From: an uncultured Bacteroides sp.
Lineage (GTDB): Bacteria > Bacteroidota > Bacteroidia > Bacteroidales > Bacteroidaceae
DNA: 36,640 bases
Reading direction: 5' to 3'
Assembly: GCF_900547205.1 (NCBI RefSeq)
Contig: NZ_URFY01000044.1
Coordinates: forward strand, 1 to 36,640
In this document: in pieces, positions 1 to 8,143 of the stretch
How positions within the stretch are numbered: the stretch's first letter is position 1
Layout of the letters: each line of letters begins with the position of its first letter
Notes under the pieces: generated by a model
The model's database searches: none
Seen by the model: only the letters and a program-made list of their open reading frames with translations
What the model was told of the DNA's origin: nothing
Program-made: the position numbers and the translations under genes

Positions 1-66
1 TTCTTTGAAAAGAAGCCTGCCATTGATGTGAATCTTATCAAGGACAGGCAACTTACGCTGTTTTAA
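1..66 (+). CDS. 3' end of a truncated unidentified gene, possibly a transposase
   Basis: The first frame is open from base 1 to a TAA at 64-66 and gives 21 residues ending IKDRQLTLF. The start lies outside the window. Bases 35-86, which cover the last ten or so codons and 20 nt of 3' flank, recur inverted at 36589-36640. The only difference is ACG versus ACA, both threonine, so the repeat looks like real coding sequence present in at least two copies. A multicopy insertion-sequence transposase would fit, but 21 residues do not allow a family assignment. Confidence 0.5.
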   Translation, partial: FFEKKPAIDVNLIKDRQLTLF

Positions 67-86
67 GTTATATCGAACTCACGTTA
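35..86 (+). repeat. 52-nt edge repeat, left copy (inverted partner 36589-36640)
   Basis: Read on the plus strand, this stretch equals the reverse complement of 36589-36640 at 51 of 52 positions, with the mismatch at base 57 against 36618. It spans the end of the upstream reading frame and about 20 nt of non-coding flank. Similarity stops abruptly after CACGTTA. An abrupt limit beyond a stop codon is what the end of an insertion element would give. A short internal hairpin (AACTTA / TAAGTT) surrounds the stop codon. Confidence 0.9.
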
Positions 87-106
87 AATAAGTAGATTAT
101 ATATAG

Positions 107-114
107 TATATTTG
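107..114 (+). promoter_or_regulatory. -7 box of the DUF2059 gene
   Basis: TATATTTG matches the Bacteroides -7 consensus TAnnTTTG, 29 nt before the ATG at 144. No clear TTTG is seen at the -33 position, which would fall at the end of the 52-nt repeat. An insertion there may have replaced the original -33 region. Confidence 0.5.
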
Positions 115-143
115 TGGCTATTAGACGATTAAAACAGAATATT

Positions 144-1148
144 ATGAAGAAACACTTCTCTCTTAAAGTAGCAATGTGCATTATTGCATTGATTACTTTG
201 ACCTTCCCGCTATCTGCACAAGATAAAATGGTGGCAGATGAATACCAAGAAACATTGAACAAGATTATGGAACTTTCCGGTGCTTCGACCACAATTAGCG
301 AATCCCTAATGAAAGCATTGCCTTTACTCAAAAAGAATAAGCCCGATAAGGATGATGCTTATTGGGATGAATTTGTAAAGACTTTCGGAGAGAAAACAAA
401 ATGTGAGATGATGGATATTTGCACACCTATTTATAAAAGGTATCTAACGTTGGATGACCTGAATAAGATAGTTGAATTCTATGAATCTGCTGTGGGACAA
501 AAATACAAGGAGTCGGCAATAGCAATTATGCGCGAAGCAACACCTGTATTGACACAGCGATTGGTTACGGATCTAGGAAAAGAAATGATGGTGACGCGAA
601 ATGTGACACTGACCGAAGCTCGGCCGATGATGGGAGAACATGACCGTATAAAGAACCGCGATCGTGAATTGTCTGCCAATGCTTATTTGCTTCCCAGTGA
701 TAGCATAGAGGTAAATCCTTGGAAGGTTTATGAAAGTGGGATGTCTACAACTCCTACATTGTATTCCATTGAAACAAGAGAGGATGATACGAAAGTAACT
801 TTCTTACAACCTATTTATTGGGATTCGCAATGGTTGTATTTTAGTCCGGGATACAGAATTGTTGATAAAAAAAGCGGTGACGAATATGTCGTTAGAGGGT
901 ATGACGGGGGAGCTCCTATGGGCAGATTACTGAAAGTGGAAGGATTTAATAAGAAGTACATTTACATAAGTCTTATATTCCCGAAATTGAAGAAAAACGT
1001 GAAGGTGATCGATATCCTTGAATTGCCGCACGAAGGGGATGAAGCTCAATTACCTTCTAATGATGACGGAATAGCCAAATCTTATTATAATGTGAGGTTG
1101 AAGGATTTTAAACCTCATGCTAAAAAGAAGGTGAATGTATATTATTGA
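144..1148 (+). CDS. Secreted DUF2059 domain protein
   Basis: This is a 334-residue protein of unknown function. The ATG at 144 is chosen because it directly begins a classical signal peptide (MKKHFSLKVA, a hydrophobic stretch, then LSAQD). An upstream in-frame GTG at 114 lies inside the -7 box. Residues about 30-145 read as a DUF2059 domain: the stretch around DDLNKIVEFYESAVGQKY, followed by a helix with a TPVL segment, is typical of that family. The remaining 190 residues are rich in beta strands and charged residues and were not recognised. Export to the periplasm or outer membrane is inferred. The gene stands alone between the edge repeat and a convergent M20 hydrolase and shows no link to the PUL. 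Confidence 0.75.
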   Translation: MKKHFSLKVAMCIIALITLTFPLSAQDKMVADEYQETLNKIMELSGASTTISESLMKALPLLKKNKPDKDDAYWDEFVKTFGEKTKCEMMDICTPIYKRYLTLDDLNKIVEFYESAVGQKYKESAIAIMREATPVLTQRLVTDLGKEMMVTRNVTLTEARPMMGEHDRIKNRDRELSANAYLLPSDSIEVNPWKVYESGMSTTPTLYSIETREDDTKVTFLQPIYWDSQWLYFSPGYRIVDKKSGDEYVVRGYDGGAPMGRLLKVEGFNKKYIYISLIFPKLKKNVKVIDILELPHEGDEAQLPSNDDGIAKSYYNVRLKDFKPHAKKKVNVYY

Positions 1149-1182
1149 ATTTGAACATGAATATTTATGAGGACTTATGCTT

Positions 1183-2250
1183 TTATAGCATAAGTCCGTC
1201 CAGTATATCAAGATAGAGTCCGATTGCCTCTTCAATCTCTTTTATCATTATGTATTCTTCCGCCGTATGCGAACGTGAAGAGCGTCCCGGACCAATTTTC
1301 ACCGACGGGAAGGACATCAGCGCCTGATCGGACAAAGTAGGAGAACCGAAAGGCACACGCCCCATCTTCACCGCTTTCTGCACAAACGGATGCTTCTCTT
1401 CAATCCGCGAAGAATTGAGACGGAAGGAACGTGCCTTGGCATCGCAGGAAATATGTTTCTTGATTTCGGCAAATATTCCTTCGTTTGTATAAAGTTCATT
1501 GCTGCGGATATCGACCACGAACGTACATTTATCGGGAACAACATTGTGCTGAGTACCCGCATTGATAACAGTGACGCTCATCTTGACCGGACCCAGCAGC
1601 GGCGATTCCTTTTCGAAACGATAGTCGCGAAACCAAGCGATATCGTCCAATACCTTATATATAGCATTGTCTCCTTCATTGCGCGCTGCGTGTCCTGCAC
1701 GTCCGGTAGCTGTCACGTCTACCACCATCAAGCCTTTTTCGGCAATGGCAGGCTGCATCTCCGTAGGTTCGCCCACTATGGCAAAGGAGATGGGAGGGAG
1801 TCCCGGCAATACACTTTCAATGCCGTCCTTGCCCGAAACTTCTTCTTCGCAGGATGCTAGATAAATGAGATTATAGTTTTGCGAAGTGCGACATAGTTGC
1901 AGGAACACCTGTAGGAGAGAAACCACGCTGGCACCGGCATCATTGCTTCCCAAACCATACAATTTACCGTTTTCTTCGCGAGGAGTGAACGGGTCTTTCC
2001 GCCAACCGTTGACGGGTTTCACGGTGTCAATGTGAGAGTTAAGCAGGATGGTCGGCTTCTTCAGGTCGAACATCGGACTAAGACACCAGACATTATTCCC
2101 TTTACGTCCGGTCTGCATACCTTCCATCTCGATATAATTCTGTAGAAAATCTGCCGCCTGAGTTTCTTCGCGGCTGACGGAAGGGATGCTAATCAGCGAT
2201 TTAAGCAGGCTTACAGCCTCTGTTGTCATATACGGAATATCATATTTCAT
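1183..2250 (-). CDS. M20 family metallohydrolase (ArgE/DapE-like deacylase)
   Basis: This 355-residue cytoplasmic enzyme has no signal peptide. It shows the M20 dinuclear zinc signature. H73 and D75 lie in NSHIDTVKP, D104 in GSNDAGAS, catalytic E135 and ligand E136 in SCEEEVSG, a further acidic ligand candidate E161 in GEPTE, and H328 in SSRSHTAEEY. The dimerisation (lid) domain is inserted at about 175-280. Families of this type remove N-acyl groups from amino acids. In Bacteroides the arginine pathway uses N-succinylated intermediates, so an ArgE-type role (N-succinylcitrulline or N-acetylornithine deacylase) is the best guess. No other arg gene is nearby to support it. The gene is convergent with the DUF2059 gene and divergent from the PUL regulator. 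Confidence 0.85.
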   Translation of the reverse strand: MKYDIPYMTTEAVSLLKSLISIPSVSREETQAADFLQNYIEMEGMQTGRKGNNVWCLSPMFDLKKPTILLNSHIDTVKPVNGWRKDPFTPREENGKLYGLGSNDAGASVVSLLQVFLQLCRTSQNYNLIYLASCEEEVSGKDGIESVLPGLPPISFAIVGEPTEMQPAIAEKGLMVVDVTATGRAGHAARNEGDNAIYKVLDDIAWFRDYRFEKESPLLGPVKMSVTVINAGTQHNVVPDKCTFVVDIRSNELYTNEGIFAEIKKHISCDAKARSFRLNSSRIEEKHPFVQKAVKMGRVPFGSPTLSDQALMSFPSVKIGPGRSSRSHTAEEYIMIKEIEEAIGLYLDILDGLML

Positions 2251-2285
2251 GGCGTAAATCTTTTATCTGTATCATTAATTTTGCA

Positions 2286-2317
2286 CAAAGATAGTCCTTT
2301 TGCGCAATTGTTTCAAA
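2286..2317 (-). promoter_or_regulatory. Promoter of the M20 hydrolase gene
   Basis: On the minus strand TTTG (2314-2317) is followed after exactly 20 nt by TATCTTTG (2286-2293). This is a full match to the Bacteroides -33/-7 promoter. The ATG lies 35 nt downstream. Confidence 0.8.
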
Positions 2318-2413
2318 GAAAAACACAACTCTTCATCAAATTAAGTCCTTTGTAGATATATAAGCAATACTAAAATAGTTGAGAGTCTTTAGGCTATAAA
2401 AGAGATTAATATG

Positions 2414-2421
2414 TATATTTG
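2414..2421 (+). promoter_or_regulatory. -7 box of the PUL regulator gene
   Basis: TATATTTG matches TAnnTTTG and lies 29 nt before the ATG at 2451. The best -33 candidate is TTTA at 2388-2391 with a 22-nt spacer, one mismatch from TTTG. A weak constitutive promoter would suit a sensor gene. Confidence 0.6.
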
Positions 2422-2450
2422 TTCAGTTTAACCTTGAAACCAGATAAAAG

Positions 2451-5400
2451 ATGCTAAGAAAGAACTCGAGACTAAACTTATATTGGATACTATTACTGCT
2501 TACATTTTTGCCGCAATCAGCTTGTGCCATCTATTTTAAGAATATAGGTGTAAAGGATGGATTGCCACAATTATCCGTGGTGAGTTTGCATCAGGATGTA
2601 TTGGGGCGCATCTGGTTTGGCACCGTGGAAGGGTTGAGTATTTATGATGGAAGAGAGATGGTAGCCTTGAGAGGCGGAGATTCTATATTCGATACATTCA
2701 TTAAGAATAATACAATCAGTAACATTGTTGAAAACAGCAAACATGATATATTCTTTACCGCAGACGATGCTCTTGTGGAATACAACTTCCATCAGAATAA
2801 ATTCAGGAGACTTCGGGAGAAAGGAGTCACTTCGGTATCCTCAATCCGTGGAAGAATCTATATATCAGTAGGTGACAGCATTTTACGTTGGAACGAAGAA
2901 CAAGATAAACTGGAATTCTTCATGAAGGTAGAGGTGCCACCCATGACAATAAATTCCGTTTATCAAGATTCTGCTGATAACTGGTGGGTAGCAACCAATA
3001 GAGGGTTATATAAGAAAAAGACTTCTTCATGGACTTGTGTCATTCCGCGCACAACTATACGGGCTATTTATGAAAGCAGCTCCGAAGACCTTTGGATTTC
3101 AACACACGCAGGAATGTTTAAGATAGACCGAAACAGTGAAATGACAAAGTTCGTGCACGACCCCGCCAATCCGAATACCATATGTTGCGATCAGATAAGA
3201 AAAATACTCGAGGACAGGGAGGGAAATCTATGGATAGGAACATTTAGAGGACTGAATAAATATTCACCAAAGACGGGTACTTTTGATGTGTTTGTAGAAG
3301 GAAATATACCAGGTAGTCTCCGCCATTCTTCCATCCACTCGTTGATGTTGGATAATCAAGGTGACATCTGGGTGGGTACTTATTATGGAGGAGCAAGCAC
3401 ATTCACCCCAGGCAAAAACCTGTTCAATTATTATCCCGTCGATTACAAGGGCGCTGGACGGTTGGATTTTCATCTGGTAGGGAATATGGTAGAGGATAAG
3501 AGAAATAATCTTTGGATCTGTACAGATGGTGGAGGACTCAACTTTATGGATAGAAAAACACAACTCTTCCACTCCTTTAATATGTCCCGATACAATATCA
3601 AATCAGACAACCTGAAATGTATCTGTTATGATCCTGATGGAGACAGGGTATATTTTGCAATGTACCTAAACGGAATGACCTGTTATGATATACGTACCGG
3701 TCGATTTATAAACTGTCTCAATGAAAAGGAAAATGGTTATTCGCATCACAACATACGGTGGATTAAAATGTTTAAAGGGAAGGTCTTATTCTTGTCAGAG
3801 AGCGGAATATTCTTCTTGAATCCTCAAAATGGTGAAGCTACTCCATTGCTCATTGAGAATAGTTGCCAGTATTTCCTAATCGACTCGAAAGACTATCTTT
3901 GGATTTTGCATAAGTTTGAAATAATCAAGATGAACATTCATAATATCAAAGATATAACCCGGTTTGATTTAAAAGCTTTTGGAATCAAAGATTGTCAACC
4001 ACTCTGTATTTGTGAATCTGCAGACGGAGGTATCTATGTGGGAACTCAGGGGAGCGGTATCATGGAATACGATAGCCAGATGAATCACTTTTCGATATAT
4101 ACAGCTAAAGAAAACGGTTTATTAAATGATTACTGCTACAACATGGCAAACTCGTCGCATGGTATGTTAATCTTGCTGGGAGATAAAGGACTGTCTTTCT
4201 TTAATCCTGAAACGAAAAAAGTGGATTACGTCATCATGACGGAAAAGTTGCCAGTATCTTCCTTCAATGATGGTAACGGACTGCTTGTGACTAAAAATGG
4301 GGAAATCTTTGCCGGTAGTACGGATGGACTCATTATGTTTTCTGAGAATGAAGTTCGTTTGTCGGGAAAAGATATGCCTTTGTTTTTTTCTGCCCTTTAT
4401 GTCAATAATACCAAAGTCACCACCGAAGATGATACCGGCATATTGGAACAAATTATCTGTTATACCAAGCAAATCACGCTAAACCACAAACAGAATAACC
4501 TTGTTTTTACTTTTGCCAACAATAATTTCGGCAATACAGTTTCTTCCCCGTTCTATGAATACCAGTTGGAAGGTTTCGACAAGGAATGGATATTGAGTGA
4601 CAACGTACATCGATTGACATATACGAACTTGAATCCCGGCAAGTACACACTTAAAGTTCGAGAGGTTAATAAATATGGCGAGAAGTCTCCTAAAGAAATA
4701 CAAATGGCGATTGTGATTCGCTCTCCTTTTTACAATACCCCACTGGCATGGATTATTTATCTGTTGTCTACAGCCACTATCCTTTATATTATCCTCTCCG
4801 GCCGTCAGCGACAATTGAAATTGAAGACAATACTGGAATACGAACGACGTGAAAAAGAACATATTGAAGAATTGAACCGCTTTAAACTCGACTTCTTTAC
4901 AAATATCAGCCATGAACTGCGTACTCCTTTGACACTGATTATCACACAGGCGGAAATGTTGTTGAATGGCAAAGAGATCTCCAAGTCTATTGGTGAGAAG
5001 ATTGAAAAACTTTATAAGAATGCTTTTCATATGCGCAACCTCATCAGCGAGCTGCTCGATCTTCATAAACTGGAACAAGGACAAATGCACCTGAGCGTAA
5101 GTGAACAGAATATCGTTCCATATTTGAATGATATCTATTCGTCATTTCAGGAACGTGCTGTTAGCCAAGAAGTCCAATATACGTTTACTTCATCTTCCGA
5201 TTCAATCGTTTGCTATTATGATGTTACACAATTGAAAAAAGTCTTTTTCAACCTTCTATCCAACGCCTTTAAATTCGTGAATAAGGGCGGGACAATAGGG
5301 CTTTCAGTTATTGAAAATGCTGATGAAATTGTGGTGCGCATCACTGATACTGGCATTGGCATAGGTGAAGCTGACATTAGCCGTATCTTCAACCGATTTT

Positions 5401-6467
5401 ATCAAGCTTCCGGTAAAAAGTTCAATTTTAGTTCCGGAATCGGATTGTCTCTTTGCAAAGACATTGTCAAGCTGCATGATGGAGATATTTCCGCTGAAAG
5501 CAAACTGGGATATGGGAGTGTTTTTACAGTGAAACTTAAGAGAGGCATGGAGCACTTTCAGAATGCTTCCGGTGTGGAGTTTATACAGGATAATGAAAAA
5601 AGGCTTGATTATGAGTCACTACCCGATGCGGACTTCATGACGCTCATACAGGAAAACGCAACAGATATATCAGTTCAAAACCAACTTAAAGATAACAAAT
5701 ATGTAATTCTGATCGTAGAAGATGATAACGAATTGCTCTCTTTGCTGAGTGATATTTTCTCTCCATTATTTCAGGTGTTGACCGCAACGAACGGCATGGA
5801 AGGTTGGCAAATGGCAATGACACACCAGCCAGATATCATCCTGAGTGATGTGATGATGCCCGAAATGAGCGGGACAGAAATGTGCACGAAAGTGAAAAAC
5901 AATATTAAAACGTGCCATATACCGGTGGTATTGCTCACTGCACGCACTTCTTCCGAGCAACAAATAGAAGGACTACTGACCGGAGCTGACGATTATGTGA
6001 TGAAACCTTTTAATGCAAAAATCCTGCTATTAAAGGTCAGCACCATACTTCGTAACCGTGAATTACTGCAAGGTGCTTATCGGAAAGAACCGGAATCGCG
6101 TCTTGAACTGCTGGCCGGAAATGAACTGGATCAGAAAGTATTGAGAAAAGTAGAGGAAATTGTCGAGGCAAATATTGAAGATCCTGAATTTGATGTCAAT
6201 ATGCTGGCTCAACAGGCAGGCATCGGTAGAAGTGTTTTCTTTGAAAAGATGAAAGCGCTCACCGGAATGACTCCTGCTAATTTTATTTTATCTTATCGCC
6301 TGAAGAAAGCGGCTGTGTTATTACTGAAGTATCCTAAACTCCAAATGAATGATATTGCTTCACAATTAGGATTTAGTTCCGGACGCTATTTCAGCCGATG
6401 CTTTAAGAATTACTTCAATGTCACACCACAACAGTATCGGGAACATGGTGATGCTCCCCTTGAATAG
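2451..6467 (+). CDS. Hybrid two-component system sensor/regulator (HTCS)
   Basis: This 1338-residue inner-membrane regulator joins a sensor kinase and a response regulator in one chain. After a signal peptide (1-26) come two-component propeller repeats, visible as GRIWFGTVEGLSIYDG, GNLWIGTFRGLNKY and GDIWVGTYYGG. Together they should form the two seven-bladed periplasmic propellers. A Y_Y_Y domain (about 676-760) precedes one transmembrane helix (764-782). The kinase has phospho-acceptor H821 in ISHELRTPLT, an N-box around N934/N938, and DTGIGIG and GIGLSL ATP-lid motifs. The receiver domain (about 1084-1200) has acidic E1090-D1092, phospho-acceptor D1133 and K1185. An AraC-type helix-turn-helix fills about 1240-1335. 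All catalytic residues are present. It probably activates the adjacent operon through the direct repeat at 6546-6577. Confidence 0.97.
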   Translation: MLRKNSRLNLYWILLLLTFLPQSACAIYFKNIGVKDGLPQLSVVSLHQDVLGRIWFGTVEGLSIYDGREMVALRGGDSIFDTFIKNNTISNIVENSKHDIFFTADDALVEYNFHQNKFRRLREKGVTSVSSIRGRIYISVGDSILRWNEEQDKLEFFMKVEVPPMTINSVYQDSADNWWVATNRGLYKKKTSSWTCVIPRTTIRAIYESSSEDLWISTHAGMFKIDRNSEMTKFVHDPANPNTICCDQIRKILEDREGNLWIGTFRGLNKYSPKTGTFDVFVEGNIPGSLRHSSIHSLMLDNQGDIWVGTYYGGASTFTPGKNLFNYYPVDYKGAGRLDFHLVGNMVEDKRNNLWICTDGGGLNFMDRKTQLFHSFNMSRYNIKSDNLKCICYDPDGDRVYFAMYLNGMTCYDIRTGRFINCLNEKENGYSHHNIRWIKMFKGKVLFLSESGIFFLNPQNGEATPLLIENSCQYFLIDSKDYLWILHKFEIIKMNIHNIKDITRFDLKAFGIKDCQPLCICESADGGIYVGTQGSGIMEYDSQMNHFSIYTAKENGLLNDYCYNMANSSHGMLILLGDKGLSFFNPETKKVDYVIMTEKLPVSSFNDGNGLLVTKNGEIFAGSTDGLIMFSENEVRLSGKDMPLFFSALYVNNTKVTTEDDTGILEQIICYTKQITLNHKQNNLVFTFANNNFGNTVSSPFYEYQLEGFDKEWILSDNVHRLTYTNLNPGKYTLKVREVNKYGEKSPKEIQMAIVIRSPFYNTPLAWIIYLLSTATILYIILSGRQRQLKLKTILEYERREKEHIEELNRFKLDFFTNISHELRTPLTLIITQAEMLLNGKEISKSIGEKIEKLYKNAFHMRNLISELLDLHKLEQGQMHLSVSEQNIVPYLNDIYSSFQERAVSQEVQYTFTSSSDSIVCYYDVTQLKKVFFNLLSNAFKFVNKGGTIGLSVIENADEIVVRITDTGIGIGEADISRIFNRFYQASGKKFNFSSGIGLSLCKDIVKLHDGDISAESKLGYGSVFTVKLKRGMEHFQNASGVEFIQDNEKRLDYESLPDADFMTLIQENATDISVQNQLKDNKYVILIVEDDNELLSLLSDIFSPLFQVLTATNGMEGWQMAMTHQPDIILSDVMMPEMSGTEMCTKVKNNIKTCHIPVVLLTARTSSEQQIEGLLTGADDYVMKPFNAKILLLKVSTILRNRELLQGAYRKEPESRLELLAGNELDQKVLRKVEEIVEANIEDPEFDVNMLAQQAGIGRSVFFEKMKALTGMTPANFILSYRLKKAAVLLLKYPKLQMNDIASQLGFSSGRYFSRCFKNYFNVTPQQYREHGDAPLE

Positions 6468-6513
6468 AAGAATATAAAAATCCCCCTTTCTTTCTATACC
6501 CCTTAGTTATATT

Positions 6514-6530
6514 CTGTTGATTTTCAACAG
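6514..6530 (+). terminator. Small hairpin after the HTCS gene
   Basis: CTGTTGA and TCAACAG form a perfect 7-bp stem with a 3-nt loop, 47 nt after the HTCS stop codon. It is followed by AT-rich sequence but no T-run, so termination would be inefficient if it occurs. Confidence 0.35.
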
Positions 6531-6545
6531 TGTTAAATATACTCG

Positions 6546-6577
6546 TCGGATAAATCGTGCACTCGAATCGGATAAAT
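6546..6577 (+). promoter_or_regulatory. Candidate HTCS operator: direct repeat TCGGATAAAT, 22-bp period
   Basis: TCGGATAAAT occurs at 6546-6555 and again at 6568-6577, start to start 22 bp, or about two helical turns. Each copy is also preceded by ACTCG (6541-6545 and 6561-6565). The second copy ends 27 bp before the -7 box at 6605, where an activator would touch RNA polymerase. AraC-type DNA-binding domains usually recognise tandem direct half-sites of this size. Assignment to the neighbouring HTCS is inference. Confidence 0.6.
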
Positions 6578-6604
6578 TAGAACCGAAAAGAAGTGTGATA
6601 CCTG

Positions 6605-6612
6605 TATTTTTG
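6605..6612 (+). promoter_or_regulatory. -7 box of the PUL operon
   Basis: TATTTTTG matches TAnnTTTG. No TTTG is seen about 20 nt upstream. This suits an activator-dependent promoter whose -33 function is replaced by the regulator bound at 6546-6577. The transcript leader to the ATG at 6714 would be roughly 95 nt. Confidence 0.55.
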
Positions 6613-6713
6613 CTTGCAGTTAATTAGTGAAAGACACGAATGTCAAGCACAAACCTCCGAGGAGAAATTCAGAGAAAACCTTTTTTGATTACTTAAATAA
6701 AAACCAGTTCAAC

Positions 6714-8114
6714 ATGAAACATTTCTTTAAAATGAAAAGCATTATCTATGTACTATTCCTAGGATTAGTAATTAGTAGCATAGGTAGCTGCAAGGACGAC
6801 GAAAACCTTGCAGCAAGACATGATCCTAATCGACCGGTGGAGATTATTGATTTTAATCCTAAGGAGGGGTCATCACAGACTCGTCTTTATATTGAGGGCA
6901 AGAACTTCGGCTCCGATGCCTCTCAGATTTCTGTGAAGATAGGTGGAAAGGAGGCTAAAGTAGTGAATGTAAATGCAGGTTATATTTATTGTTTGGTTCC
7001 ACGGGGTGCAACAGAAGGCACAGTAGAAGTAGCCGTGACACAAAAAGATAAGTATACGGCAGCCACAGAAAAATTCACTTATATAAAGAAAGCCAACGTA
7101 GAAACGTTGTGCGGCCATGTAGATGAATATGGCAAATCGGAAGCAAAGGACGGAAGTTTTGAAGAATGTGGCTTTGCGGCTCCCCGCTGGCTGGTGGTTG
7201 ACCCTTTGAACGAGGACCAGATTTATATGGTAGACGGTACAAGCGGCGATAGAATCCGAGTATTGGATGTGACTAAGCGGCAAGTACGTACTCTGATGAA
7301 TAAAGGTCAAGCCAATCTGCAACAAATACGTCAGATATCTTTCACCGCTTCGGGAGACACTTTGCTGGTAGCCAACGAGCAATCTGATAATCAAGCCTCA
7401 GCAATCGCAATTTTACAACGCAAGTTCAATTTCGGACAACCGCAGAATATCGGGACCGCTAATCAAAATAATGCTTGTGGAACACATCCCATAAACGGTG
7501 AGTTGTATTTCAACAGTCGTTCGTCGGGAGAATTATATCGATATGACTGGGATATGGGTGAGGCGAAAACGATTACAACAGGTTTAGGTTCTGGATCACA
7601 ATATTATATCTTTTTCCACCCATCCGGCGAGTTTGCGTATGTTTGTGTTCCATCAAAGAGAATTATATCAAAATGGGAATATAACAATACCACTAAAGAA
7701 CTTCAAGCACATTCAACCCCGTTTTGTGGACAAACAGGAGTCGGTGGGCAGGGACGTTCTTCTTATCCTGACGGAAATGGAACAAATGCTATATTAGGCA
7801 ACCCCATGCAAGGCGTTTTTGTATTGAATGAACATGCGTTAGAAGAAGGAAGAGAAGACCCTTATGATTTTTATTTCTGTGACCAATATGCACATTCTAT
7901 CAGATGCCTCTCTCCTGACGCAACCGTCACCACTTATGCGGGACGTGGAAGCAAAGGGTTGAATAATGATCCTAATGGGTATGTGGACGGTGATTTGCTG
8001 GAAGCTGCTCGTTTCGACCAACCGCAAGGTATGCATTACGATTCGGAACACAAGATATTCTATATTGCAGAATATGAGAATAAGCGCATACGCATGATTA
8101 GGACTGAAGAATAA
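6714..8114 (+). CDS. TIG/IPT plus NHL-repeat surface lipoprotein
   Basis: This 466-residue lipoprotein is the first gene of the PUL operon. The ATG at 6714 is chosen because it begins a lipoprotein signal peptide ending IGSC; an in-frame GTG at 6627 would add 29 residues without a signal. The cysteine is followed by KDDEN, the acidic pattern that directs Bacteroides lipoproteins to the cell surface. Residues about 40-125 form a TIG/IPT immunoglobulin-like domain. The rest reads as an NHL-type beta-propeller ending ARFDQPQGMHYD and AEYENKRIRMI. It lies 29 nt before susC, whereas accessory binding proteins usually follow susD. Glycan or glycopeptide binding is inferred; no catalytic motif is visible. 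Confidence 0.85.
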   Translation: MKHFFKMKSIIYVLFLGLVISSIGSCKDDENLAARHDPNRPVEIIDFNPKEGSSQTRLYIEGKNFGSDASQISVKIGGKEAKVVNVNAGYIYCLVPRGATEGTVEVAVTQKDKYTAATEKFTYIKKANVETLCGHVDEYGKSEAKDGSFEECGFAAPRWLVVDPLNEDQIYMVDGTSGDRIRVLDVTKRQVRTLMNKGQANLQQIRQISFTASGDTLLVANEQSDNQASAIAILQRKFNFGQPQNIGTANQNNACGTHPINGELYFNSRSSGELYRYDWDMGEAKTITTGLGSGSQYYIFFHPSGEFAYVCVPSKRIISKWEYNNTTKELQAHSTPFCGQTGVGGQGRSSYPDGNGTNAILGNPMQGVFVLNEHALEEGREDPYDFYFCDQYAHSIRCLSPDATVTTYAGRGSKGLNNDPNGYVDGDLLEAARFDQPQGMHYDSEHKIFYIAEYENKRIRMIRTEE

Positions 8115-8143
8115 TTATTTTGGAAAACATATATATAAAAAAC

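Noticed and set aside
1390..1860. 156-residue plus-strand frame opposite the M20 hydrolase
   Set aside because: The M20 frame on the other strand has all zinc ligands and a consensus promoter; this frame has neither.
4479..5090. 203-residue minus-strand frame inside the HTCS gene
   Set aside because: It overlaps the Y_Y_Y, membrane and kinase region in antisense and shows no recognisable motif.
6627..6713. GTG 6627 as start of the TIG/NHL lipoprotein
   Set aside because: It would put 29 charged residues before the lipoprotein signal and lies only 15 nt after the -7 box.
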